From the NCBI GenBank assembly GCA_933822405.4, contig CAKOGP040001714.1, forward strand, positions 310,001-374,000: a DNA stretch of 64,000 nt, written 5' to 3'. This document shows positions 11,269 through 22,809 of this stretch, piece by piece. The stretch comes from Cylindrotheca closterium. Lineage: Eukaryota > Bacillariophyta > Bacillariophyceae > Bacillariales > Bacillariaceae. The notes below the pieces were generated by a model. It was not told the DNA's origin. It saw nothing but the letters and a program-made list of their open reading frames with translations, and did not search any database. Position numbers and translations under genes: made by a program. Each line of letters starts with the position of its first letter. Position 1 is the first letter of the stretch.

Positions 11269-11612
11269 CACGATCGATTTCGTCGTTGGCCAGTGTTGTT
11301 GGCAATCGAAAAAGCTTTGTCAAGTTTCACAATTTTTGCCCGTAGTGCAAATCGATTCATTCCGTCGGCGTTTCAGTAATTTAACATAAAAACCTTCGTA
11401 TCGGGGGACGCTTCCGATCGAAAACAGCCCCCAAGGGAGTCCCCAAAATCCCCAACTCATCGGGCCGACTTCGTATCAAGAACCTTCCGATGAGCCGGGC
11501 CGAACATCACACACAAATTTGCTACCAAAGAAATGATTGCCGTCCAGACGACAGGTTGCAGCACCACCATCCGACTTCTTACCACGCACACACGACAGGC
11601 AGGCCTTCAAAG

Positions 11613-11775
11613 CCTACTGTACGTCACTCTATAGCCATCGTCTGTAGTTCATCATATAGAGTCTGTCAGTCGCACGTAAACAAGCGAGAGACCCTTCGCT
11701 CGTTTACGTGCGACTCACAGACGGTGTGAATCGACTGCAAGACGATGGCTGTAGTGACCAACAGTGACTGTAGGT
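11613..11775. repeat. Imperfect foldback / long hairpin
   Basis: The centre is an inverted repeat of 26 bp with two mismatches (11661-11686 against 11697-11722) and a 10-bp loop. The pairing resumes outside it: AGCCATCGTC at 11633-11642 pairs with GACGATGGCT at 11741-11750, and CCTAC.GT..GTCACT-like sequence pairs with AGTGAC..AC.GTAGG. The whole structure spans about 160 bp in an otherwise gene-free spacer. It could be a miniature inverted-repeat element or a hairpin RNA locus. Confidence 0.65.
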
Positions 11776-11806
11776 ACCGGTACTGGTACCAGTACCAGTA
11801 CCGTAA
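11771..11806. repeat. GGTACC/GTACCGGTAC palindromic cluster
   Basis: A run of overlapping GGTACCGGTAC, TGGTACC and AGTACC words next to the foldback. The same words recur at 8530, 20538-20555 and across 46400-47400, so this is a dispersed simple motif rather than a gene-specific site. Confidence 0.5.
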
Positions 11807-12063
11807 ATAAGTTTCGGTTGACTGACTCTCCATGATACAATTTCAACTTCGTGTGGACCAAAGGAAGCAATGGGGCAATAGTACTGTACCGGTAGATAGA
11901 TTGTAGGTTTCAAAAGTATTTACATGTATTCTTATTGTGTTTAAAAAAAGTATAAATGAAAGAGATCCAAAGGCTATATCAGCTTGATTGCGCAATGTTT
12001 GTTCATGATCAAAATGGTACACGTATTAATAGGGGCACTCGTCATTACAGTGCATCATCATGG

Positions 12064-14726
12064 TTAGCTGCAACCTTGAAACACATCTTCGACTGATATC
12101 CGTCTGCTTTTTGCTTCCATAGATTCCATACTCCGTGTAGCAGCAGGTTTGCAAAGGTTCTTTTGTTTTGTTTGCAGCATGCTGAGTTTCTTCCCTGCTG
12201 GGACAGCAGCATGTGCTGGTGGTCCTAGTAGCGAAACACCGCTTTTGGATTCCAAGTCGCAGTTTTGCATACTCGGGCTACCAATAGAAAACGATCCGTC
12301 ATGAAACTTCATGCAGACCCAGTCTCGAACCAACAATTTCGCAAGTTCGCCACTGTTTCGACGAGTACTGCCCTTCATGTAGGCAAGATAGCTACTCTTC
12401 AATACCTCCAAGATTTCGTTTTCTTGTGATGTCCGACGCGATGCTGGGCGAAGCAAAAGAAGTCGAATCGTCATGTAGTGAGGGACCATTTTTTCCGTAT
12501 CCAATGATGCAGACGAAGTAGTAGAAGAAGACGCCGCCCCATTCAACTCGGTCGTTTCATTCCCCAACAGTGAAATGATTTCGCTTTCGATCGAGTCCTC
12601 AATCACACTGGATACTTCGAGAGGGCTCGTCGGCCTTGTTGGTTCTTTTTGAGAGGACAAGGAAGGGGACACGATACCAGATTGGCTTATCAACTCTTCT
12701 TCAAGATCGGTATGGAAGTCATTTTGTGGACAGGCTTGGTTGGCAGAGGATTGGTGTGGTTGCATGTTTTGATTGATGTCAATCACAAGCTTCCATTTCG
12801 GTTGGGGTGCGTACTTGGTAAGCTCTCTAGCAAGCTGATCGGCCAAAGATTTGTCCTCGGCGATCTCGTGGCAGCTGTAGAAAACAACCACCATTCTCCC
12901 AACTCCTGGGGTATTCAGTGAGATTCCGGTGGCAGTCTTCAAGCCATAATTGCTGGCCCCAGAAGCACGAGTGAAGCTGTGGTGGTCGAGATCTTGAAGC
13001 TCAAAGATCCACAAGGACTTTCCTGTCGAGAAGACACGACCTGGAAGACCTTGCTCAGGCTTGAAGGTGAAAGACTTGCTGTATTCCCCAAAGGCATTCA
13101 TGGAGCTGAAGATTGCTTCTGGGACGTTTCTTCGTGTTGCGTATCCAGCATGAAGCAACTGAATATTCTCGCCGCCCTCGTTTACAAAAGAAGGCACCCA
13201 AATGTCTGCATGGTGGTAAGGACTGGTTGGGGCCTCCATCAATAGACGAAGCAGGTCTTGGAAGGTGCTTGGGACTGCCGTGTTGGCATTGATATCTTTT
13301 GATGAAGACTGGTGGTTTGGAACTGTCACATCCGGAAGAGACAGAGGCATCATACCCTCTCCTGTGCCTCCACATGCAAGGTCTTCGAGGACATTGTCGA
13401 AATCTTCGCTGAATGTTCGAGGTCGACGACCAACGCTTTCTGCTTCTTCCACTTCATCAAAGACAGACATTAAGGAAGGTGTTGGAGACTCTTCTTCTTG
13501 GGGGGCAGCAGATGGAACGGATTTTGGTGGTGAAGGCGGCGTTGGGAGAGATTCTTTCACCGCTTTTGTGGCAGTTGTCTTCGGCTTTTTGCTCTCCGAG
13601 TTTAGAGCCTTGGACATGCTCCTTCGTTTGACCTTTCGGAATTTCTCTTCCACGGTGGAGGCCCTTTGTTCAAGATCTTCGATACTCGACATCCAATCAT
13701 TGGAATCGAGGAACATGTAGCCAGCTTGCATGCAAAAGTTGGAAAAGTATGATCGCCATTGCTGCACAAAGTTGAATTCGAGTTCCAAAGTAGCGGCCTC
13801 GGTAGGACGCCCACTGAGGAATTTTTCCTGCAGAGCTGAAAGTACCTGACAGTCTTCACGGTTCACCACTCCAGGTGCTTCTGGGGCAGCCTTGAATGCA
13901 CGCGTACTGAGCTTGGCGTTCTTCATTTTCTTGGTCAATCGACTGGACTTGCATTGTAGTAAATCACAGAGCAAAGTATTCAGCTTGACACCTTCTGCAA
14001 TGGATAACTTTCCTTCATCAAAGGAAGTCACAATGTGGTCGACGAAGGCCATTTCAGAATCGGTCCATCGTCCAGTTCGGTGTTGGTCACTGTCCGCAAG
14101 CATACCACGTGTGCCCGTTCGCCACTTGGAATAGACGCTGAAAGCAACTTCATCCGCATTAGAACCGTCGTGCTTTCGTTTGCTTCCTGCAAGGTGGCTG
14201 GACGATTGGTGGCTGGACGATTTCGTTTTCAGATTAATCGCCTTTTCGAGTTTGTCGAATGGGAGGGGAAATAGATATATCCCTGATACGTCATCGTTGC
14301 AAAAGGGACAGGTGAAGTCTTGGCGACATTCCTGTTGCTCCTTTTTGTCGTTGGCTTTTGACGAGGAGCGCACTGCAGATCTAATGACGCTTGGTGGAAG
14401 GCATCTCTGAAATAGATAGATGGAATAGAATAGAATGAATGAATGAATGAGAACCAGGCTCAAGAGAGGCAACGGTGGATGGTTGCAACTTGATTGTGGC
14501 TTTCCATGGCGTCAGTGAAGGACTTGATCGCCAATGGGAGCAACAAGAACACCGATGACCCTTTGCAGGGTGAAGATCCTGTTTCTGGATCCAACTTTAT
14601 GCTCAATGGCACATATAAACTTACAACATGAAAGGTGCATCCGCATCCTGTGAAACTGCCATCGCTTCCTTCCGTTTGGCAGCATTTGCAAGCTACCTTC
14701 TGTTGTTGGGATTTCGTTGTTGCCAT
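12064..14726 (-). CDS. Putative regulator: split RING-like finger, Myb/SANT-like segment, GAF-like region, about 814 aa (copy 2)
   Basis: Tandem paralogue of the gene at 8738-11268. Exons 14726-14625 (donor gtaagt) and 14406-12064 (acceptor ttcag). ATG 14726 is chosen because the upstream extension begins only with GTG. The zinc-finger-like motif is again split at the same place: CKCC and CGCTFHV, then RCLP and CPFCN. The central TGRWTDSEMAFVDHIV / CKSSRLTKKMKNAKLSTR block and the GAF-like region (HADIWVPSF, GLPGRVFSTGKSLW, KTATGISLNTPGVGRMVVVFYS) are strongly conserved with copy 1. The Ser/Pro/Glu-rich linkers between them have diverged. Conservation of the three blocks but not of the linkers supports three functional domains. 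Likely nuclear regulator; target unknown. Confidence 0.7.
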
Positions 14727-15715
14727 GATTTTCAATTGTGTGATGACCACAAATTTTTAGGTCGAGTGCGAAAAACAGCGAAGTTCCCGGGGCTTGACTA
14801 CTTTTTGCAATTTCCACAACTTCGTAGGGAACGATCCTGACAAAATACTTAGCAAATCTTTGTCCGACTGACAAAAAAGCGTCGATCAGAATTCTGGAGA
14901 CATAATTCATAAGAAGATCAGAAGGAAAATGACATACGTATGTTCTTAACAACCAATAACTTGGCAGTTCAACTGAAAATATCAATCACAATCAGAACTC
15001 AACTTGCGGAGAATCCAGCAGGCCGAATCTCAGAGAAGATGAGTGGTGCGGATAAAAACCGGTATCACACAGACTCCTTCCGTAGACTAACTTGCAACGA
15101 TCGATTGTTTGTGAATGGTGACGCCAAATTCATTTGTCGAACAGTGATGAATTGTCCCTAGATAAGAAGGTAAAGTGATAAAGTGAGTTTTTCCATTTGG
15201 CTTCTGATTGATCCCACCTAAGCGCAAGCAATGATGATTTCTATCCTACAGTACCACCGGTACTTCTATTCCACTAGCTACTAGAGGATGTTTCGTGGAG
15301 GCCTTTGACCAAATCCGAACATCTGATCGAATTTGCCGTCATCGAACCAATGATACTAGTTCAGTAGAAGAATACCACAGAGCAGATCGATCAGATGTTT
15401 CATTGGCAACAGAATATTCAAGAGATTCGTGAGAACTGGTTCGTGCGAAAAAAAAGAAGAACCAAAGATCCATTTTGTTGACGGTTCGAATGAAATTACG
15501 AACCATGAAGCAACAAACTGATCAGAAACAATGAATCATCATCGATCTAGTTCCAGTTCGCTGGCTGGTTCGTCGTTTCCAAGTACAAGAAAAAGATAGC
15601 TTCGTTTCGAAGAACTGCACCACAAACGCAAGAGTGTAAATGAAAAATGTAGCATTTAAGTGTTTTGAAAAACAATCCTGTAGTGTAGTAAATGAATTGA
15701 GACACACAACATCAT
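14727..15715. other. Intergenic, no gene seen
   Basis: Nearly 1 kb between two minus-strand genes. I looked here specifically for an ABC nucleotide-binding domain continuing the transporter gene and found no Walker or LSGGQ motif in any frame. Confidence 0.65.
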
Positions 15716-18700
15716 CTATTCCAACTTCTTCCCTTCCTCGCTGAGAGGGTCAATGGAACTCTTGCGATCAATCAAATAAAAGATACGACCTGCACTCTTC
15801 TCAGCTTCCTTTCGGTCCGAAACATCTTGGAAGGCAGCTCCGAGTCCAAAGAGCGAAAACATGAGAGCAAAGTTGGACACCAAAAAGTCCCGGAATTCGT
15901 AGGTATCCGGGTTGTTGAATAAGACCCATGCGCCAAACCAAAGCTGCAAGGCATTGATAAACTGTTGAATGAGCATGGACAGACCACTCAAGGCACCCTG
16001 CATGATACCGTCACGAAGGGCATGTGGCTCGGCAGCCTCCAAAGCATTTTCGTAGTCCGCAAATCGTTCCGTTTCCATGGTGAGGGCAGATACAGTGGTA
16101 ATGTTGAGGAGGGTTTCCACAACAATTCCACCCGGAGAATCCTTTCCCTCGTTTGCATCACCATCGTTAGTGTCCTCTCCCATCATTTGCTTCATCTCCA
16201 TAGACGTAGCAAAGGCCATGAAAGGAATGCAGAAAACAGCGAGTAGTGCAAATTGCCACATGAACTGCAAATAAAGAATAAAAACGAGAAAACAACAAGT
16301 TAGAGCACAAAATTGAAATGAAACAAAAAGCCTCCACTGACGTGTAACGTACGTAAAACGAAAGCGCAAGACCAACAAGAATCGATGAAGCTGCAATCAA
16401 AAAGACACGAACTGGTTCTCCCGTGAATGTATGAAGCCGTGCGGCATCCTCTTGAAGTTGAGCAGTAACCTTGCCCACGCTGCGTTTGTCGAAATAAGCC
16501 ACCTCTTGACGAACCAGTGAAGTAAAGGCAGAGTCACGAACTCGCTTGTTCATTCTTTCACTTGCCCAGCCGAAACCGTAGAATGCAGCCATGTTTCCAA
16601 AGATACTTGCAGCAGCCACAAGCGCCCAGTAGATCGAAACAACATAAGAATCTTCACGAAGACTATCTGCAAGGTCGTCCCAATACGCTTGGCAGTTTGG
16701 ATAACCTCCCAAGTCAGCAAGAATCTGGGCGTTACCGTCTTCGCAGGTGAAGGTGGGTCGAAACAAGAGATCAATCGTCTCGGCGAATAGCAAACCCCAC
16801 ATTGGGAATACGCAACCGGCCGCGATCATTCCAATGGAGCCAATCAAAATGTAACCAACATCTGGAGCAGCGAGCTTTCTCGCTCTGGACACATTGAAAG
16901 CACCCTTCTCCTCCTCTTCAACCTCCTTCTCCCAGTCAGGTTGATCATCTTCCGCTTCTTTCTCGCTATCCTTTTCCGTCTTTTTGATGCCAAGAGCAGC
17001 AGAAGAGGCATCTCGGGTTTGAGAGTCTATGAGGCGCTTGTATCTGCCTTTTTGCTTGCTCATGAGCTCATCGTGCGTTCCACATTCCTTCACCTTGCCA
17101 GAATCAATCAAAGCAATGCGATCAGCGTTGCGAATGGTGGTCAACCGGTGAGCAATCACAATACAGGTTTGGTTCTTAAGAGTCATGAGATTGTCCAATG
17201 CTTTTTGGACAATTGCTTCAGATTCGTTGTCAAGAGCTGAGGTAGCTTCGTCAAGAAGTAGAACTTCGGGCTTCTTCACCAAGGCGCGAGCAATCTAGAC
17301 GAACAGTACAATTCCAAAGTGAGCCATATATCGAATGGATAATTCAAGTCGACTACAATAAATGCACTTACCGCAATCCGTTGCTTTTGTCCACCAGAAA
17401 GCTGGGTTCCTCGTTCTCCAACTGGAGTGTCAAAACCTTCTGGGAAAGCCATGATGTAATCGTATGCGTTGGCAGCCTTGGCAGCTTCGATAACATCATC
17501 AAGCGATGCATCGGGAGCACCGTACTTGATATTATTCGCGATTGTTTCGTTGAACAAAGTTGGTTCCTGGCCAACGTATCCGATTTGGTCTCTGTACCAA
17601 TGGACATTGAGATTCTTGATATCTTCGCCAAGATATTCCAAGCTTCCTGCCGTTGGGTCTGGGGGAAATATTGGCGTCAGACAATTGTAAAAAGCAAGCA
17701 AAACAAAACAATACAGGTCCAGTCCAATCCTTACCATAGAAACGTTCCAATAAGGCTACAGTTGTCGATTTACCTCCACCACTATTGTTTTCACGCATCA
17801 CACAAAGTCGTTTAGTGTTCAGTCGCACACAATCAAAAACCGCTACCGATTCATTCATTCGGCAGATTCTTACCTTGGTCCCACCAATGCAACAGTTTCT
17901 CCCTTGTTCACCGTCAAGTTGAATCCACCCAAGACTTGCTTGTTCGGGCGCGTGGGGTAGGAAAATGATACATCCTTGAACTCCAGAACAGCACCTTTTC
18001 CTACCGTTTCAGTATTATCCAGTCCCGCAAGATCCTTGTCACTTCCAAAAGAAGAAGAAACTCCACTGTCGAGTCGAGAAGCGGAAGCCTTGCTCTGCTT
18101 TTCGACCAAGCTGCGGTAATAACCAGTATCCGCAACCATGAGTTCATCATGGGTTCCTGTTTCAACAATCTCTCCGCCCATTACTACCGCAATAATATCG
18201 GCATTGCGAATAGTGGAAAGCCGGTGAGCAATGATCACAGTCGTTCGCTTTTGTGCTGCTAAGACATTATCCAAAGCTTCCTGAACAACAAGTTCGGATT
18301 CGCTATCAAGTGCACTTGTGGCTTCATCCAGTAGCAAAATCTTGGGCTTGGCAACCAGCACGCGAGCAATGGCAATGCGCTGCTTTTGCCCACCCGACAA
18401 TTGGGTTCCCTTGTCTCCAACTTGCGTCTGGTAACCTTCGTTGAAGGACGAGATGAAATCGTGAGCATTGGCCAAACGGGCAGCTTCTTGAATTTCTTCT
18501 AGGCTGGCGGATGGATTTCCATAACGAATATTCTTTTCAATAGTGGTGGCAAACAAAGTTGGCTCCTGTCCAACATATCCAATCATACTTCGCAAATGCT
18601 TGACATTGATGTCCTTGAGATTGACACCATCCAGAGAGACGCTTCCACCGGTGGGATCATAGAATCGTTCCAACATTTTCACCACAGTACTCTTTCCTCC

Positions 18701-20333
18701 GCCACTATGAGAAAAAAATAGAAATAGAAATAGAAATGAAACGAACACAGGATCAGCATTATTCAGCAAGATTGAATAGCGTTCCGAATTCCAACACAAA
18801 GATTCTTACCTTGGACCAACAAAAGCAATAGTCTTTCCAGCTGCAATATCAATAGAAAAGTCATTCAAGATTTGTTGTCCTGGACGAGTAGGATAATGGA
18901 AGCGGACCTTGTCAAAGGTCAATCGTCCATCCACGTTTTCGGGCTTTTTCCCTTCTTCCGAAGTAGCATCAATCAAATACTGGGGAAGTACCGCCTTGAT
19001 GCGTTGCTCGGGAGCTGTTTCACCAACTGGTTGCTCCGAACCCTTTCCAGTAGTGGCACTTTTGGTCGAATCATCAATGGACTTTTTCTTTTCTTCGTGA
19101 TAGATGGTTTCTTCGGGAGCGCCTGGCTTGCGATTGATGGCGGTCAAGGCTTCAAAGGCAGCGACCCGTGCCGCAGCAAAGCATTCCACAAAGGATCCAA
19201 CTTGTGTAATTCCTTGTGCCGCAAAGGCGACACCCAACATGGCCCCAAAGACATCCGGACCGGAATTGCTGCAAGTGTCGACAGCGGGATTTCCAGCACT
19301 TGGATCGCAACCATTATCTTGAATATCATTGTAGAGGAGGTAGGAGCCAAAGATGCATAGGACACAGTACAGGAGAATAAAGGATCCAAGCATGCCGCCA
19401 TTGAAAAAGCCCATCTTCCACAAAGTACCGGTAGCAATTTGCATGGCTTCTTGAGTGGCATCCTTATACTTCTTGATCATGGTTTGCATGGCATTGAGAG
19501 ACAGGACAGTCTTGATCCCCGAGACCGTAGAATACGCCACACTTCCAGCGCTGGTGTTGGAGCGAGAAGAAGGATATAGAGTACAAGAGTTAGAGAATGA
19601 ACAACTGAAAAAAGAAATATATTTCTAACAGCCAGTTCCAACAGAATACGTACTTGCTGTAGGCTTTTGTCGATTCTTTGGTCTTGTTCTGATTCAACAC
19701 CATGACCATGTATCCCATGAAAGAGATGACAGGTGTCAACCCCAAGACCACACATGCAACCTTCCAACTGGCGTACATGGCATAGCCAACGCCTCCCACA
19801 CCAGTGGTAAAGAATTGAATACCTTCCCCAAACTTGCGGCCCACCCCACGGCGGTACCGATTGGCAGCGGGCGAGACATTGGAAGCAATGCCCCCCACAT
19901 CGTGGACGTCAAAAAAGGCAGGATCCTGTCTCAACAGAGCCGAGAACCATTGGAGTTTCATATTGTGTGTCGCACGGTAGGCGACGGTTTCGAAGCAACC
20001 AGTTTGGATCGTCGCCATGACGAGGGCATAGACACCCACAATCAAAAAGGTATAGGCGAGTTCACGGACTTGAGCCAAACCATTATTGGCCGCAGATGAA
20101 ATATCAGAGAAGGAGTTGGAGAAAAGGTAGGCCAAAATGGGATAGACGACGCCATTTCCCATGGCTCCAACGATCCCGACAAAGAGTAGAATGGTAGTTT
20201 GAGTGCCTGATTGAAAGACAAAGCTCATGGTTTCCGAAGCAGAAGCTTGTTGCTTCTTTTTGGCTTTGACCTTTTCATCGTTATCGCTGCGAACCGAGTT
20301 GGTATCGTCGTCTTTCTTGGAAGAACCTGCCAT
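15716..20333 (-). CDS. ABCB/MDR-type ABC transporter with TMD-NBD-NBD-TMD order, about 1358 aa
   Basis: Seven inferred exons: 20333-19654, 19550-18810, 18704-17874, 17781-17735, 17658-17372, 17294-16353, 16264-15716, all GT-AG with continuous frame. TMD1 is within residues 50-380 ([10 protein letters not shown] loop typical of P-glycoproteins). NBD1 has Walker A GPSGGGKST (about 472-480), LSGGQ 576-580, Walker B LLLDE 597-601 and H-loop His634. NBD2 follows after only a short linker: Walker A about 749-757, LSGGQ 853-857, Walker B VLLLDE 873-878, His911. TMD2 is within about 975-1340. The protein stops at [14 protein letters not shown], exactly where an NBD would normally start. Usual full-length ABCB proteins run TMD-NBD-TMD-NBD. 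Both NBDs look catalytically complete. Probable ATP-driven exporter; substrate unknown. Confidence 0.85.
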
Positions 20334-21623
20334 GATGATATCCTAATGTCTGATGTCTGATGTCTGATATCTAGTGTTTTATGCCTGACGTTTGACCTTT
20401 GTTTGTGATGGATTAGAAGTCAGTGTGACCTTCTTGTTGTATCCAAGTTTTGTTTCAGTTATCTTGTGAGATCCTTCGTGTGGGCTTGCAAAAGATCTTG
20501 AGGCGGCGATAATACAAGGCACGTTTGTGAGTTGTACTGGTACATGTACCTGGTACCGTTTGGAACGAATGCTACTTTCCTGCAGTGGTTTCATGCGTTT
20601 TTCCGTCAGAATTTCGCATTTCGACACCTCTACGACAAAGGATACGAAGGTTTTTGTACTGGGAACTGTGACCATCATTTTTTCGTAACGTTTTGAGACG
20701 TATTTCAAGTCCTGGGAATCCAAAGGAACAACGCGATTTATTTGAAACGGATCGTGAGTTTGAGCACACAAAATTCAAACTGTCTGGTTTCTGGCTTCAT
20801 GCCAGTTTGAATTGTCTCTTGATTAATATCAATACTTAGCTAACGCTACTGCACCCACGGCGATCGCAACGAATCTAGAATTGGGAATCTCCGTGAATCA
20901 ATCAATCGATCAACAACGAAACAACATTATGATGAGGATCATGATATCATTGATGATTTGAACTAGCTACTACTAGTGCTGCGGCCAGTAGTACCTAGTA
21001 TTTCAAAATGAGTGCTGAAATCAAATCCTACGAAATCACTATTTAGAATCCAACAGTCGTCGCATACACCTGCCCAATGCGAAGCTAAGATGTGGAGGAA
21101 TGAATAAAAGAATCAAGCAACACATGATCTCACTTGAAGAACTGAGCCAGGCAGGAAGAATACTAGGCTACTCCAAGGTGAGTAGTTGTAGTACTGTCAA
21201 CTCTTTTCAAAATGCTAGTAAATGAATCAAATGGTCGTCATAAACATATGCCAACCAAGTATGAATATGAGATCCCCTGATCGATAGTAATACAACCTTC
21301 ACCGCCATCTGTAGTACTATTCCGTTGCAATAGAACATGTTTCCACAATCAACAAAATCGAGCTGAGGCTGACTATAATAGTTCTATTAGTAAATCACAA
21401 AGCAACTAACGGAGAAATGTATAGCACCCAAGCATATCACATAATTATTTTAAAAATCAATGGTTGTTTTTCGTCCCAACATGTTACCGTGACCTTTTTC
21501 ACAATCTTATAATTATGTATAAACTATAATGTTTATTATCATCGTATACCCATTTCTATTGTTCTATCATTGTTTCCAAAATAGTAGGTAGTAACCCACA
21601 TCATACTGTACTTGCCTACCACA
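20334..21623. other. Intergenic region with short tandem repeat
   Basis: About 1.3 kb of AT-rich sequence with no supported gene. Directly upstream of the ABC transporter start there are four near-copies of TGTCTGA (about 20345-20375), presumably in its 5' UTR or promoter. A GTACATGTACCTGGTACC cluster lies at 20538-20555. Confidence 0.55.
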
Positions 21624-22136
21624 TTAGGCACTCTGAGCCGCCGCCATGTGCACCACTGGCGAACTAATGGTGCTGAGTTTCTTTTCGGACTTTTTCAAGT
21701 TGGACATGTCAATATCTTGGACCGAAGTGACGCAGTTGTCCATCTTGAAGAATTTCAAACCGGAATGTGCGTGCAAGGCTTGTTCCAATTGATCAAAGTC
21801 GACTTGAATCCCTTGCAAGACCATGTCGGACATGGTAAGTTCCAAAAGACCTGGAATTGACTTCAACATGGCAGCAATGTCCTTGGTAAAAATGAAGGAA
21901 TCCCCCAAATGAACAGTCCTGAGACAAGGAATGACAGCAATGGCCTCCAAGACTTGTCCTCGTTCCAACGAGGTGAGGTCATCCAAGAAGTCACCCTCGA
22001 AGCGAATGGCCACAATTTTCGTGTTGGATTTCAAGGCGTTGAGCAATCTGTGAAAGTCACTGGATACTTCTTCGGCAGAATCCTTAATGATAAGGTTCAT
22101 GGAGTTGTTGGCTTCAATGTCGGAAAGAGGGCTCAT
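21624..22136 (-). CDS. Small leucine-rich-repeat-like protein, 170 aa
   Basis: Single exon. Residues 25-140 show repeated leucine/isoleucine spacing typical of ribonuclease-inhibitor-like LRRs: IVAIRFEGDFLDDL, LRTVHLGDSFIF, LLELTMSDMVL, LKFFKMDNCV. About four irregular repeats are visible, each predicting strand-then-helix. There is no signal peptide or membrane segment. Short RNI-like LRR proteins are abundant in diatoms. The binding partner is unknown. Confidence 0.7.
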   Translation of the reverse strand: MSPLSDIEANNSMNLIIKDSAEEVSSDFHRLLNALKSNTKIVAIRFEGDFLDDLTSLERGQVLEAIAVIPCLRTVHLGDSFIFTKDIAAMLKSIPGLLELTMSDMVLQGIQVDFDQLEQALHAHSGLKFFKMDNCVTSVQDIDMSNLKKSEKKLSTISSPVVHMAAAQSA

Positions 22137-22809
22137 CGTATATATTTGTTATTGTTGAATCGTCGTTTGTACTGAAGTATGATCTTTCAAAAGTATTTTA
22201 TGATGCGTTGATGCTGGAGGTGTTGAATGTGCAGAGGAGGCGGAAGAACCAGCCAGGCAGGTTATGTTGAATGTCAAAAGGGCATAGATCTTGAAAGGCC
22301 CAATTCCACAAAAATGCCAGTTCTATGCATTTTGATAAGTGAATGACGGAGGCAGTTTACAGTCATTTAATGAAATATCAATTGTTGCGACACAGAAAGA
22401 ATCATGGACATTCATGGACACTCTGGTTTTGGTCGTATTCCGTCTGGCCTTCTATCTACCCAACTCGCGGTCGCCGAATTTGGAACTCTTAGAGAATACG
22501 AGAAGTAGTCATTGGTCATTTTGTAACACTTAGAAGAAAAGCTACCTGCCCAATTCCCCCCCCGCAATCATTCGGATGTCGAATACCAAAACACTTTCAA
22601 ATAAAATATATTCCAATTGATCATTGGATTATGGTTTTCAATTTCTTTCGTCTGTGGTGGGTGGGCCCAAATTGAAAATGAGAAACTCTGGACCACAGCG
22701 AGCAAGACCAACCTCATCCCTCACACACCATCCTTTTGTCCTGCAGTGGTAGGACGGTACATAGCTTTCGCCACCTGCGTTTAGTAACAACAACGACAAC
22801 GACAACAAA
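22137..22809. other. Divergent promoter region
   Basis: Lies between the LRR-like gene (-) and the PP4 gene (+). No ORF with coding character. ACAACGACAACGACAACAAA precedes the phosphatase ATG. Confidence 0.5.

Noticed and set aside
15400..15520. tRNA-like GGTTCG words
   Set aside because: No flanking acceptor or anticodon stem can be drawn.
14727..15715. Hidden NBD that would give the ABC transporter its usual order
   Set aside because: No Walker A, LSGGQ or [12 protein letters not shown] sequence in any frame on the minus strand.
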